Source: Halpernia humi
GTDB taxonomy: Bacteria > Bacteroidota > Bacteroidia > Flavobacteriales > Weeksellaceae
Assembly (NCBI RefSeq): GCF_900108025.1
Contig: NZ_FNUS01000003.1
Coordinates: 62,001 to 126,000 of the forward strand
Reading direction: 5' to 3'
DNA: 64,000 nt
The translations under genes and the position numbers were made by a program. Shown piece by piece: positions 37,091 through 46,364 of the stretch; the stretch's first letter is position 1; each line of letters opens with the position of its first letter. The notes below the pieces were generated by a model, which saw only the letters and a program-made list of their open reading frames with translations, was not told where the DNA came from and made no database searches.

Positions 37091-39952
37091 TTAGAATCTG
37101 AATTGTAAGTTTACAAAATAGGAGCGGCCTTGAGTGTAAAATAGTTTTGGTCCGAATAATGGATAATTTCTATCATCATCTTGAACAAATTTTGGATAAC
37201 TTACGTTTCTTGTTTGCTCAAACCCGCCAGTGATGTATTTTGTATTATTAAAAATATTATTAACAGAAGCGGTAATCAGCACGTAATATTTACCAACAAT
37301 CCAAGATTTTCCTGCATTTGCATTAATGAAATTGGCAGAAGGTAATTTTGTTGGTTGCAATCTATTTCTTAATTCTGCTTCGGTAATGCCCGCATAAGGT
37401 GAACCAGAAACTGGGTTTTGCACAAAACTTTCAGTTCTAATTATTGCAGAAGGGTCTAAATAATTTTCTCCCAAATAACTCCAGTTTGCACCAAGCCACC
37501 AATATTTTGGAGAATTGTAACGAAGTCCAAATGAAAAGCCCTGTTGTGGAGTGCCTCCTTGTTTATAATCTTTTAAATAAGCTTTCCCTAAATCTAAATA
37601 AGATTGTCCGTTTGCAAAAGTTCCTGCTGCGTCTGAAGCAAAATAAGTTTCGGGATCATTTCTATTGGTGTACTGCCCTAAACTTGCAGCGCCTTGCGCA
37701 GAAAGAGTTGGAGTGATTTTTACATCTAATCCAACTTCTGCTCCTATGTTTCTTTTTTCTACATTAGACATTATTTGCGTTACAAAAGCACTTTGTACAA
37801 GCGTGGTATTTCCTGAAGTGTCTTGTGAATTTAATTGTATGCCATCTGCAAAAAATCTTTGCACATTGGTTTCATTTTGAGTATCTATTAAGTAACCCGT
37901 TAATCTTAATTTTATAAATGGCGAAGAGATAATATAACTTAAATCGTTAGCATTTATAACTGTGTTTTTAATATTTGGAGCAACTGAAGAATTGACTCTT
38001 GGATTTATGAAGATATCTTCTAAATAAGGAGATTGTGAGAAATAAGCCCCGTTATAAACTATAAAGTTTCTACCATTTAATTTATAAATGACTTGCCCTT
38101 TTATACCGAAATTCCAAAAATCATACTTTGGGCTTTTCCCAAAACTGTCATCATATAAATAATGTTTAAACAAACCTTCTCTCATTGATGAACTATAGGC
38201 AACTAAACCTGAAACGAACACATCAAATTTTCCTGAAGAAAAACTAAGCCCCGGATTTACTTTTACCTCATCACGTTTAAAATTATAATCATAATTTATT
38301 TTATCGCCTTTTCTTTTGGTATAATCTGCCTCTCCTTCGTTATAGAGACCGCTGGTTCCAGGGTTGTTTGTAGCGGCAAAAGGATCTTTATTAAGTGCAA
38401 AATCTCCTCCTAATAAATCATTCACTTCACGGTAAAGTTCGGAGCGGTAATTTTGGTAGGAAATGTTTAATAAAAATTTAGTAGTGTCATTAAAATTATG
38501 AACAAAATGCGTTGCTGCATTTAATATTTTATCATCATTTACATCATTTACCACAAAATATAAAGATCGTCTTCCAGTTGTGCCATATAAACTAGTAACT
38601 GGTTGTGATTGGTTTTCTCGGTATAATTTTTCCCAATTTAGTTGGGTAAAATTGGGGTCCCCATTTTGCCATCCTGCCAAAGCGGTGTTATAGGCATCTT
38701 TTAGGTTATCTACATTTGCAGTAGGATTTGTAAGCAAGGCTTGGTCTATTTGGCTTTGGTAGTAACTTGGTAAATATCTGTAATATTGTGGCGAAGGATT
38801 TGGAACATTCTGCCAGTCTAATCTAGAAGATTTTTCTTTACCAAATTGGTATGAAACATTCGTCCACAAAGAGTTTTTCTTGTTTATCGTCCAATAATGT
38901 GATAATTGGAAAAGTGGCTCGAAGCTGGTTTTTACGCGTTCACTTCGCTTTTTGCCGTCTTGAAATCCCCAATAAGAATTATAATGCACGCCTCCATAAT
39001 TGTAAACTTCCTGTGTACTTGGGCTTGATGTAGAACGACGGTAAGGAGAACCTAAAAAATTAAAAATTACCGTATGTTTATCTGAAATCTTTTTTTCTAC
39101 ACCTAAATAAGTTCCAATAGCATCATAAAAAGTTCCTTCTTGTATGCCTTCTTGCGCCCATCTTCTGGCACCCATTACCGTAACAGCCCAACCTTTTTTT
39201 GTCATCCCAGAAGAATATCTTAAAGAGGCTCTATTTCTATAATTTCGGTTGGTGAGAGAATACGTTGCTTGGAAACCTTTTCGGTTTTCGCTTGGTTTAG
39301 TATTTTTATAAATTACTGAACTTTCGCCTCCAAAAGCATATTCTGAAGGTGAATGATTCGGAGCAATTTCAGGATATCTGGTAATTTCATTTAAACCGCC
39401 CCAATTTCCAAAATCTACATTTCCATTGTCTGATCTTTTCATGGATACTCCGTTGAGCATAATTTCCCCGGATCTTCCATCAATTCCGCGTGGACGAAAC
39501 CAATAAGCACCTAAATCAAAAGCCGCAATTCTGCTAAAAACATCTTGTGAAGAAGTTAGCAAACCCACCGTGGAAGATTGGCTATTATCTTCTTCACCGC
39601 TATTGTTGTCTAAAATCACGATTCCTTGATCGGCTTCAGAAAGAGCGGAGTATAAAGTAATCACGCCCAAATCTTTCCTTTTTTCACCTGCAACATCAAA
39701 TTCTACTTCTTTGTTCCCAAAGCCAGGTTTAGAAATAATAATTTGGTAATGACCTGCTTTTAGATCTACAAACTGAAAGTAACCAATTTTATCGGCTGTT
39801 ACTTGGCTAGACTGGCCTTTTAAATCTACTTCTGCGCGTTCTACGGGTTTTCCATCTGCATCTTTCAAATACGCAAAAACTGTGGTTTGCGCGAAACAAA
39901 AAGAACCCGAAAGTATTGCGAATAAAGAGATAATTGATAGTTTTTTAAACAT
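37091..39952 (-). CDS. TonB-dependent outer-membrane receptor with carboxypeptidase-regulatory-like domain
   Basis: From the ATG at 39952 the protein has 953 residues: a signal peptide ending in SFCFAQ, a carboxypeptidase-regulatory-like domain (about 25-105: FAYLKDADGKPVERAEVDLKG), a plug and a long barrel ending in FVNLQFRF. The frame stays open 17 codons further upstream, but the later ATG gives a proper signal peptide. It is followed by the DUF5689 lipoprotein and diverges from a secreted nuclease-like gene. Uptake of a nucleic-acid-derived ligand is possible but unproven. Confidence 0.9.
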   Translation of the reverse strand: MFKKLSIISLFAILSGSFCFAQTTVFAYLKDADGKPVERAEVDLKGQSSQVTADKIGYFQFVDLKAGHYQIIISKPGFGNKEVEFDVAGEKRKDLGVITLYSALSEADQGIVILDNNSGEEDNSQSSTVGLLTSSQDVFSRIAAFDLGAYWFRPRGIDGRSGEIMLNGVSMKRSDNGNVDFGNWGGLNEITRYPEIAPNHSPSEYAFGGESSVIYKNTKPSENRKGFQATYSLTNRNYRNRASLRYSSGMTKKGWAVTVMGARRWAQEGIQEGTFYDAIGTYLGVEKKISDKHTVIFNFLGSPYRRSTSSPSTQEVYNYGGVHYNSYWGFQDGKKRSERVKTSFEPLFQLSHYWTINKKNSLWTNVSYQFGKEKSSRLDWQNVPNPSPQYYRYLPSYYQSQIDQALLTNPTANVDNLKDAYNTALAGWQNGDPNFTQLNWEKLYRENQSQPVTSLYGTTGRRSLYFVVNDVNDDKILNAATHFVHNFNDTTKFLLNISYQNYRSELYREVNDLLGGDFALNKDPFAATNNPGTSGLYNEGEADYTKRKGDKINYDYNFKRDEVKVNPGLSFSSGKFDVFVSGLVAYSSSMREGLFKHYLYDDSFGKSPKYDFWNFGIKGQVIYKLNGRNFIVYNGAYFSQSPYLEDIFINPRVNSSVAPNIKNTVINANDLSYIISSPFIKLRLTGYLIDTQNETNVQRFFADGIQLNSQDTSGNTTLVQSAFVTQIMSNVEKRNIGAEVGLDVKITPTLSAQGAASLGQYTNRNDPETYFASDAAGTFANGQSYLDLGKAYLKDYKQGGTPQQGFSFGLRYNSPKYWWLGANWSYLGENYLDPSAIIRTESFVQNPVSGSPYAGITEAELRNRLQPTKLPSANFINANAGKSWIVGKYYVLITASVNNIFNNTKYITGGFEQTRNVSYPKFVQDDDRNYPLFGPKLFYTQGRSYFVNLQFRF

Positions 39953-40112
39953 ATAAGTAAGTATATTATTTATTAAAGATACTCTAAAATCGTTTATCTT
40001 CATGAGGTAAATTTAAGAAAAAAATTATAATTTATGCTTTTTTAACAAAATGTTTATTTTTAAATTAAAACTGATAGTGTAAATTGCAAGGAACTTAAAA
40101 AGTTATTTTTTG

Positions 40113-40120
40113 TAGATTTG
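40113..40120 (+). promoter_or_regulatory. candidate -7 box of the secreted EEP gene
   Basis: TAGATTTG matches TAnnTTTG and lies 17 bases before the ATG. The nearest TTG upstream is 26 bases away, too far for a good -33 element. Confidence 0.35.
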
Positions 40121-40137
40121 TTCAAATTATTTTTATA

Positions 40138-41334
40138 ATGAAAAATTTTTATACACTTATTTTTATGCTGCTTTTTATTTCTGGGTTTTCCCAAACAGGA
40201 AAAGTAAGAAAAGTAGCAACTGTTGCCTTTTTAAATGTTGAAAACATGTGGGATACTATTCAATCTGCAGATTATATAGATGGCACAAAAGCCATTTCAA
40301 ACCCCGCATTTCACCGCAGTATTCCATTAGATTCTGTTAAATATTTGCCGCACGAAGATTATAATGGCCCTTGGAATGATTATGCTTTAAAAGGAAAAAA
40401 AGTAGTGCGATACCAAGGTTCTTCTGATGAATTTACGCCAAGTAGCCCCAAAAATTATGGCAAAAAAATATATGAAGAAAAATTGCACAATATTGCAAAA
40501 GTAATTGCTGATATTGGTTCCCAATACACAAAAACAGCACCAGTTGTTGTTGGTTTAATTGAGGTAGAAAACCGCAAAGTAGTAGAAGACATTGCGCACT
40601 ATCCTACTTTAGCAAAATATGATTATGGTATTATTCATTTCAATTCTTACGATTATCGTGGAATAGATGTAGCATTGCTTTATCAGAAAAGAAGATTTAC
40701 GCCAACCAACGCATTAAAAAAAGAAATAAAAATTTATAATGATGATGGCAAACAACAATACACAAGAGATATTTTAATTTTATCTGGACTTTTAGATAAT
40801 GAAAAAGTGGCTTTTTTTATGAATCATTGGCCATCCAGACGAGGTGGTGAAGCCTCTTCTCTTCCCAAAAGAAACAAAGCCGGTGATGTTTTGAAAAAAG
40901 AAATGGATAGTGTAAGAGCATTAGACCCTTCAACAAGATTATTTGCTATGGGCGATTTTAATGATGACCCAGTTAGCCCAAGTATAAAAGAACATTTAGG
41001 AGCCGTTGGAAATATAAAAGAAGTATCTACAGAAAAACCCTATATAGATTTAATGTACCCTTTATATAAAAAAGGAGTAGCTTCTTTAGCCTACCGCGAT
41101 GCTCCGAATTTATTTGATCAAATTATTGTATCTTCAAATTTAATAAGCGATAGCGTGGGGAAAGATTATTCAGTTTATAAAGCAGAAATTTTTGCGCCTC
41201 CATACTTAATTAATAAGACGGGAAGTTTTAAAGGATATCCTTTCCGATCGTGGAATGGTGATCAATATACTGGTGGTTACAGCGACCATTTCCCCGCATT
41301 TGTGATTTTACAAAAAGAATATCAACCAAATTAA
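40138..41334 (+). CDS. secreted endonuclease/exonuclease/phosphatase family protein
   Basis: This 398-residue protein has a signal peptide (1-18) and all core motifs of the EEP (DNase I-like) fold: FLNVENMWDT, LIEVENR (metal Glu), NHWPSRRGG (catalytic His), AMGDFNDDP (Asp/Asn) and the final YSDHFPAF (Asp-His pair). It is probably an exported nuclease or phosphodiesterase. It diverges from the TonB-receptor/DUF5689 operon with a 185-base spacer, which suggests a joint role in using extracellular nucleic acid or phosphate esters. Confidence 0.88.
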   Translation: MKNFYTLIFMLLFISGFSQTGKVRKVATVAFLNVENMWDTIQSADYIDGTKAISNPAFHRSIPLDSVKYLPHEDYNGPWNDYALKGKKVVRYQGSSDEFTPSSPKNYGKKIYEEKLHNIAKVIADIGSQYTKTAPVVVGLIEVENRKVVEDIAHYPTLAKYDYGIIHFNSYDYRGIDVALLYQKRRFTPTNALKKEIKIYNDDGKQQYTRDILILSGLLDNEKVAFFMNHWPSRRGGEASSLPKRNKAGDVLKKEMDSVRALDPSTRLFAMGDFNDDPVSPSIKEHLGAVGNIKEVSTEKPYIDLMYPLYKKGVASLAYRDAPNLFDQIIVSSNLISDSVGKDYSVYKAEIFAPPYLINKTGSFKGYPFRSWNGDQYTGGYSDHFPAFVILQKEYQPN

Positions 41335-41423
41335 AACGTATTAACGCAGCATTAACAAGTTACAAAAAACATTCATAATGCAAAGCAACTGCATATTACT
41401 ACAGGAAACATAAACAACTAATT

Positions 41424-41837
41424 ATGAAAAATTTAATAAAATATGCACTTCTTTTAATGTTTGTGTTCGGCTGCGCACCTCAAAAAAATGTAGCATTAGA
41501 CAACAAAACTGAAATAAAACCTGAAAAAAACGAAGAAGGAGAATGGCAACTTGATGTGCTGGATACGCAATACGACTATTTCCTAAATGCCATCGCAAAA
41601 CCTATGAATTTTTACACAGAATCTTATTTAAAAAATAAAAATGCATTTTTAGTAACTGAATGGAATTCTCTTTACTCTTCAGGCAAATATCGAAATGTGA
41701 TAGAATCTTCCATTTTTTATGATCCTAATGAAAATTATGGGTTAAAATTCGAATACCGATTGTATCAAGTTTTCGCCTATGTTCAGTGGAAATACGGATT
41801 GAGATTAAATGGCTTGAGTGCATCAGATGTTCGATAA
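41424..41837 (+). CDS. DUF6146 family lipoprotein
   Basis: This 137-residue protein has a lipobox Cys17 (LMFVFGC) and a mature part with the conserved DVLDTQYDYFLNAIAKPMNFY and RNVIESSIFYDPNENYGL segments that match what I recall of DUF6146. Its function is unknown. It lies 90 bases after the secreted nuclease gene and shares the palindromic terminator at 41856 with msrB on the other strand. Confidence 0.75.
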   Translation: MKNLIKYALLLMFVFGCAPQKNVALDNKTEIKPEKNEEGEWQLDVLDTQYDYFLNAIAKPMNFYTESYLKNKNAFLVTEWNSLYSSGKYRNVIESSIFYDPNENYGLKFEYRLYQVFAYVQWKYGLRLNGLSASDVR

Positions 41838-41855
41838 TTAAAATTTTAACTATAA

Positions 41856-41883
41856 AAAAGGTTCAGAAATTTCTGAACCTTTT
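41856..41883. terminator. bidirectional terminator between DUF6146 and msrB
   Basis: A perfect 28-base palindrome (AAAAGGTTCAGAAA and its complement) has A and T runs at the two ends. It lies between two converging genes and can end both transcripts. Confidence 0.88.
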
Positions 41884-41920
41884 ATTTTTAAATTGTCTAC
41901 CAAGTTTGATCACTGCTGAT

Positions 41921-42457
41921 TTACTTTGCTTCTGATTTTGCGTCGGGAACAAAGTCCAAACTCACAGAATTCATACAAAAACGCGTTCCAGTTGGCGGCG
42001 GCCCGTCATTAAAAACATGCCCCAAATGAGAACCACAACGTTTGCAAAGAACTTCTGTGCGCTCCATTCCATAAGAAGAATCTCTTTTATAAATCACACC
42101 TTCTTTATCGGCTTCGTAGAAACTTGGCCAGCCGCAAGTGGATGCAAATTTCGCATCAGAACGAAATAAATGATTTCCACAAACCGCACAATAATATTCT
42201 CCTAAACCATCAAAATTATTATATTTTCCCGTTCCAGGTCTTTCGGTATGGGCCTCGCGAGCTACGGCGTACAAATCTGGATCTAGAATTTTTTTCCATT
42301 CGTCATTAGAAACATTTAATTTTGTGCGATCTGTTCTGGAGTAATATGGATTGTTTTTTGTAGTGCTTTGTTCCATTGCTTTTAAATTTTGAGATTTTAT
42401 GGGTTGTGTACAAGATTGTAACATGATTCCTATTAAAAAAAGAATTGATAGTTTCAT
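41921..42457 (-). CDS. msrB: peptide-methionine (R)-S-oxide reductase MsrB, exported lipoprotein form
   Basis: This 178-residue protein has a lipobox Cys16 (IMLQSC), so it is membrane-anchored in the envelope. The zinc-binding CAVC and CKRC pairs are present, as are STCGWPSF and the catalytic Cys in TRFCMNSVSL near residue 160. It repairs methionine-R-sulfoxide in exported proteins. It stands alone, converging with the DUF6146 gene. Confidence 0.95.
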   Translation of the reverse strand: MKLSILFLIGIMLQSCTQPIKSQNLKAMEQSTTKNNPYYSRTDRTKLNVSNDEWKKILDPDLYAVAREAHTERPGTGKYNNFDGLGEYYCAVCGNHLFRSDAKFASTCGWPSFYEADKEGVIYKRDSSYGMERTEVLCKRCGSHLGHVFNDGPPPTGTRFCMNSVSLDFVPDAKSEAK

Positions 42458-42527
42458 TAAAATTTATTAAATAAAAATTGAATCAAATTTAACGCCATTT
42501 TTGTAATTTTAAATACATTTTAAATTA

Positions 42528-43772
42528 ATGACAGACAGCGAGAAAAAACGTCAACTTTTTTTATACAAATCTTTTGCAACAGGGCTATTTGTTTTGATGG
42601 CGGCACTTTTTGTGACTATGACTCTATTGCAAAAACAACACAGTTCGCATTGGTTGGGCTACATTCGTGCATTTGCAGAAGCAGCGATGGTTGGTGCTTT
42701 GGCAGATTGGTTTGCGGTAACGGCTTTGTTTAATTATCCATTAGGTCTCAAAATTCCACACACCAATTTAATTGTAAATAGCAAAGAAAAAATTGGCGAT
42801 AATCTGGGTAATTTTGTAGTAGAAAATTTTCTCTCCCCAGAAACTATTCGGCCGTATATTCAAAAATTAAAGGTTTCTAATATTGCGGCAGAATGGCTTA
42901 ATGTAGAAAAAAACCAGCATAATTTAGTGAATGAAGTTTCTATTATTTTACTCAATATTTTAAATAAATTAGAAGATGAAACTGTCATTAATTTTATAAG
43001 GAGAAAGGCTAAAGAAATGGTTGGTGATTTTAAAATTCAAAAACTAATCGGCAACGGTTTAGAATATTTAATTGAAAAAAACGACCACCAAAAACTCATT
43101 ACAGCCCTTTCTTCACAAATAAAAAACTATGTTTTGCAGCATCAAAATTTAGTAAAAGAACGCGTGAAAAAAGAAAGCTTTAGTTTAATCCCGAAATTTG
43201 TAGATGATGCATTGGCTAATAAAATCACCTCTGGCTTAAGCGACTATTTTCGGGAAGTAGAGGAAAACGAAAACCATCCATTACGCCAAGAAATTACGCG
43301 TAAAATATTAGATTTTAGTATTGATATTCAGGAAAATGAAAAATGGGAGGAAGATTTTAAAGACATCAAAAGCAGTTTTCTGGATGAAGAAAAAATTAAA
43401 ATTTACGCCAAAGATGTGTGGCTCAACATTAAACAAAATCTTCTTACAGAATTAAGCCAAAACGATTCTGCATTAAAAAACTATGTGGGAAAAAATGTGC
43501 AAGAATTTGCATTAAATTTAAAATCAGACGCCGCTTTGCAGCAGAAAATTGATGGTTGGATTCGCTTGACGGCTTATAAATATATCCTAAAAAACACGCA
43601 TCAATTCGGTGAACTCATCAGCTCAACAGTTGGAAATTGGCAAGGAAAAGAACTCAGTGAAAAACTAGAGTTAGAAGTCGGGAAAGATTTGCAATTTATC
43701 CGCTTAAACGGGACTTTGGTGGGTGGTTTGGTAGGCTTGATTATTTATACGATTGCGCATTTTTTAACTTAA
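42528..43772 (+). CDS. DUF445 membrane protein
   Basis: This 414-residue protein has membrane segments near both ends (about 15-35 and 393-413) and a long helical middle. The conserved DUF445 start is visible (LGYIRAFAEAAMVGALADWFAVTALF). Its function is not known. Its TAA stop overlaps the stop codon of the converging tonB gene on a TTAA palindrome, leaving no spacer. Confidence 0.85.
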   Translation: MTDSEKKRQLFLYKSFATGLFVLMAALFVTMTLLQKQHSSHWLGYIRAFAEAAMVGALADWFAVTALFNYPLGLKIPHTNLIVNSKEKIGDNLGNFVVENFLSPETIRPYIQKLKVSNIAAEWLNVEKNQHNLVNEVSIILLNILNKLEDETVINFIRRKAKEMVGDFKIQKLIGNGLEYLIEKNDHQKLITALSSQIKNYVLQHQNLVKERVKKESFSLIPKFVDDALANKITSGLSDYFREVEENENHPLRQEITRKILDFSIDIQENEKWEEDFKDIKSSFLDEEKIKIYAKDVWLNIKQNLLTELSQNDSALKNYVGKNVQEFALNLKSDAALQQKIDGWIRLTAYKYILKNTHQFGELISSTVGNWQGKELSEKLELEVGKDLQFIRLNGTLVGGLVGLIIYTIAHFLT

Positions 43773-44611
43773 AAAACTATTCTATAAGTCCCCGTAGAAA
43801 ATGTATTTGCTTTTTCGGCTTTTACGTATTTTTTTACCCATTTTACGGAATTTGAAACCAAACAAGGATCCGCAGTACCACTTAAGCGATTGGCAGAAAT
43901 TACATTTCCTGCTTTATCCACGATGTAGGAAATTATGATCTCCCCGCTTTCTTTACAGTAATGGACTGGTGGCGTTCCCTTTTTCCCCATCGTTCCAGGA
44001 ATAAAACCAATTAATTTTCTATCAATTCCAATTTTGCTATCGCCGTTTCCGTCCCCTCCAAGCGGATCTCCTGCATTTCCAGTAGTGCCATTTGTGCCTT
44101 GTGAACCACTTTTATTACCCCGCCCTTTTAATAGATTTCCAATTGCAGCCGTTCCTTTGCCGTCTCCTTCGGCATTTACGGTTTCTGTTTTTGCTAAAGT
44201 TGGAAGTTGTTTTGGCGTGGCTGTTTTATTTGTAGTTGCCTTCGCTGGCGTTTTTGCAACTTTTTTTACTGCTTTTTCTACTTTCGGTGCAGAAACTTTC
44301 ACGTTATTTCCAGTAATTATTTTTTCTGCCGCTGGTTGCGATTTAGAAACAATAGGCTTTGGAACAACTTCAGTTTCTGATGGCGCAATAGAACCTTCCT
44401 GCGGCGCTGGCTCTTCTAAATTTGCACCATTTTGGTTATCTCCAAAATTAATGAGCATCGTCGTCACTTTTTCTTGTGGAAGCGGCGTTTGTTGAATAAT
44501 TTTATAAAAATAAATAAGTAAAAACAGTAAAAGAAATACCAAAGAAGTAATCACGGCGCTTTTCGCCTGATCTTTTCTTTCATTTTGTTTATGTTCTATC
44601 GCATAACTCAT
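43769..44611 (-). CDS. tonB: TonB energy transducer
   Basis: This 280-residue protein has one N-terminal membrane segment (about 17-38), a Pro/Lys/Thr-rich periplasmic linker with PAPQEG and KTPAKATTNKTATPK stretches, a Gly/Asn-rich section, and a C-terminal TonB-type domain with two cysteines (YCKESGE, DPCLVS). It transmits proton-motive energy from ExbB/ExbD to outer-membrane receptors such as the two in this window. Its ATG directly abuts the exbD stop codon. The end overlaps the DUF445 stop. Confidence 0.85.
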   Translation of the reverse strand: MSYAIEHKQNERKDQAKSAVITSLVFLLLFLLIYFYKIIQQTPLPQEKVTTMLINFGDNQNGANLEEPAPQEGSIAPSETEVVPKPIVSKSQPAAEKIITGNNVKVSAPKVEKAVKKVAKTPAKATTNKTATPKQLPTLAKTETVNAEGDGKGTAAIGNLLKGRGNKSGSQGTNGTTGNAGDPLGGDGNGDSKIGIDRKLIGFIPGTMGKKGTPPVHYCKESGEIIISYIVDKAGNVISANRLSGTADPCLVSNSVKWVKKYVKAEKANTFSTGTYRIVF

Positions 44612-45007
44612 TTACTCTTGTGTCGTTGCAATTGCTAAATTATATTTGTGTTTTTCGGCAATTTCCATTACAAAAACCACATCTTTATGCTTTGTGTTTC
44701 CATCGGCTCTGATGGTGAAAGTTGGGTTTGCTTCGTTTTTTAAAGTAGAAGTCAGTAGATTTTCTAGATTTTCTTTGGGAATTGGCTTATCATTTACAAA
44801 ATAACTGCCATCTTCTTTTATGGTAACCGTCGTTGGGTCTTGCGCTGAAGTTTCCGTAGCATCGGCTTTTGGCAACTTCACATCTATCGCGCTTTGGCTA
44901 ATTGCAGAAGAAGTTATCATAAAGAATATCAATAACAAGAAAATAATATCCGTCATTGAAGCCATACTAAATTCGGCACTGATTCTATTTCTTCGCTTTA
45001 GTTCCAT
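44612..45007 (-). CDS. exbD: ExbD/TolR family biopolymer transport protein
   Basis: This 131-residue protein has an N-terminal cytoplasmic tail and one membrane helix carrying the proton-channel Asp (MASMTDIIFLLLIFFMITS), then a periplasmic domain. With ExbB it forms the proton channel that powers TonB. It abuts exbB and tonB with no spacing on either side. It could also be called TolR, but the tonB gene next door favours ExbD. Confidence 0.9.
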   Translation of the reverse strand: MELKRRNRISAEFSMASMTDIIFLLLIFFMITSSAISQSAIDVKLPKADATETSAQDPTTVTIKEDGSYFVNDKPIPKENLENLLTSTLKNEANPTFTIRADGNTKHKDVVFVMEIAEKHKYNLAIATTQE

Positions 45008-45688
45008 TTACAAAGGCTTGTTTAAAGTATCCAAAAAATCATTCACATGTGTTTGAATTTTTAAAACCAAGCGGTCCACTTTTGTTACTAAAATATTATA
45101 GAAAAAATACGCCGGAATACCGATGAATAAACCAACAGCCGTTGTAGCCATCGCTGTATAAATACCAGAAGCTAATAATTTCGGGCTTACAGCGCCTGTT
45201 ACATTTGAGATTTGAAAAAACGCCATGATCATCCCGATTACAGTTCCGAGAAAACCGAGCATTGGTGCGGCTCCAGAAGCAGAGGCCAAAATGTTCAAGT
45301 TTTTTTCTAGTCTAGAAACTTCCAATTGCCCTTGATTTTGCATCGCGTTCGAAATATCCGAAATTGGTCTGCCAATTCTTGTTAAACCTTTTTCAATCAT
45401 TCTGGCTTCGGGCGAATCTGTGCTTTTGCAATAATCAATAGCCGACTGAATTCTACCGCCTTCCACAAAATCTTTGATGTTTTCAAGAAAATTTGGTGTT
45501 TCTTTCGCGGCTCTTTTAATGAAAAAGTATCGCTCTAGAAAGATATAAAGCGCTAAAGCGCCCAACAAAAAAATGGCTGCCATTATGATATTCCCGACTA
45601 ATCCGCCGCTAAATAAAATATCCCACAAAGAAAAAACGTGAGTTTCAACTGCTGGCGTTATGGAAGTTGGAGATTGTGCTTGAAACAT
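45008..45688 (-). CDS. exbB: MotA/TolQ/ExbB proton channel family protein
   Basis: This 226-residue protein has an N-terminal membrane helix (about 32-52) and the conserved GAAPMLGFLGTVIGMIMAF and TAVGLFIGIPAYFFYN helices of the TolQ/ExbB family. It is first in the exbB-exbD-tonB operon, whose genes touch end to start. The operon is the likely energy source for all TonB-dependent transport in the window. Confidence 0.92.
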   Translation of the reverse strand: MFQAQSPTSITPAVETHVFSLWDILFSGGLVGNIIMAAIFLLGALALYIFLERYFFIKRAAKETPNFLENIKDFVEGGRIQSAIDYCKSTDSPEARMIEKGLTRIGRPISDISNAMQNQGQLEVSRLEKNLNILASASGAAPMLGFLGTVIGMIMAFFQISNVTGAVSPKLLASGIYTAMATTAVGLFIGIPAYFFYNILVTKVDRLVLKIQTHVNDFLDTLNKPL

Positions 45689-45774
45689 TGATGTATTTAA
45701 AATTAGTATTGTAACGCTTATTGCAGAAAATTATTATAATTTCTGGATAATAAGTCGTAGAAAACCGTGAATTG

Positions 45775-46224
45775 TTAGTCCTCTATCTCAATTTCATCTG
45801 CCTTAAAGTGGCATTTTAATTTAAAAGGAATTAATTCTTCCGTCCCGGTATAAAAATCAGTAATATTTCCTTTCCAAAATAAGGTAAGTTCGCCGTTTTC
45901 ATCATTTTCAAATTTCAAAGAATTGTCTGAAATATAGGCTTCTTCATCATCAAAAAGATCAACATCTGTGTAAACTTCCTCATTTACTTCAAACGTTTTG
46001 CCCGCCAATTTTTTAGAATCAATCGGAAATTCAGAAATATTAAAAGCAATTTGTGGAAATTGATACTGCAAAGAATCGTCTTCAACGTGGTCTAAATCGT
46101 CATCTGAAATAATTTCAACTTCCAAAAAATTTTCACTATTAAGATAAACCGCTTTGCAGTAAGTGTTTTTCAGATGGTATTTAAGGGTTTCTTCTGGGTG
46201 ATAGATTTTCAAAATCCCTTTCAT
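45775..46224 (-). CDS. acidic protein of unknown function
   Basis: This soluble protein of about 149 residues is strongly acidic (DDDLDHVEDD, DLFDDEEAY, EIEIED at the end) and has no signal peptide or membrane segment. I do not recognise the family. The open frame begins at a TTG three codons earlier (46233), but the ATG at 46224 is preferred. It lies 86 bases upstream of exbB on the same strand and may be co-transcribed with it. Confidence 0.65.
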   Translation of the reverse strand: MKGILKIYHPEETLKYHLKNTYCKAVYLNSENFLEVEIISDDDLDHVEDDSLQYQFPQIAFNISEFPIDSKKLAGKTFEVNEEVYTDVDLFDDEEAYISDNSLKFENDENGELTLFWKGNITDFYTGTEELIPFKLKCHFKADEIEIED

Positions 46225-46364
46225 TGTTTTCAAAATGGTAGATAATTAGTTAAAAGTTATATCACAAAGATAAAAAATAGATTGAAATAGAGCGCAATTT
46301 TATTTTTTCCTTGCATTAAGTTTAAGATTATAAAATGATTACTTTTGTGTAAAAATAAAATTTT

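Noticed and set aside
44034-44495. 153-codon plus-strand open frame opposite tonB
   Set aside because: It is the antisense of the Pro/Lys/Gly-rich TonB linker and has no start context.
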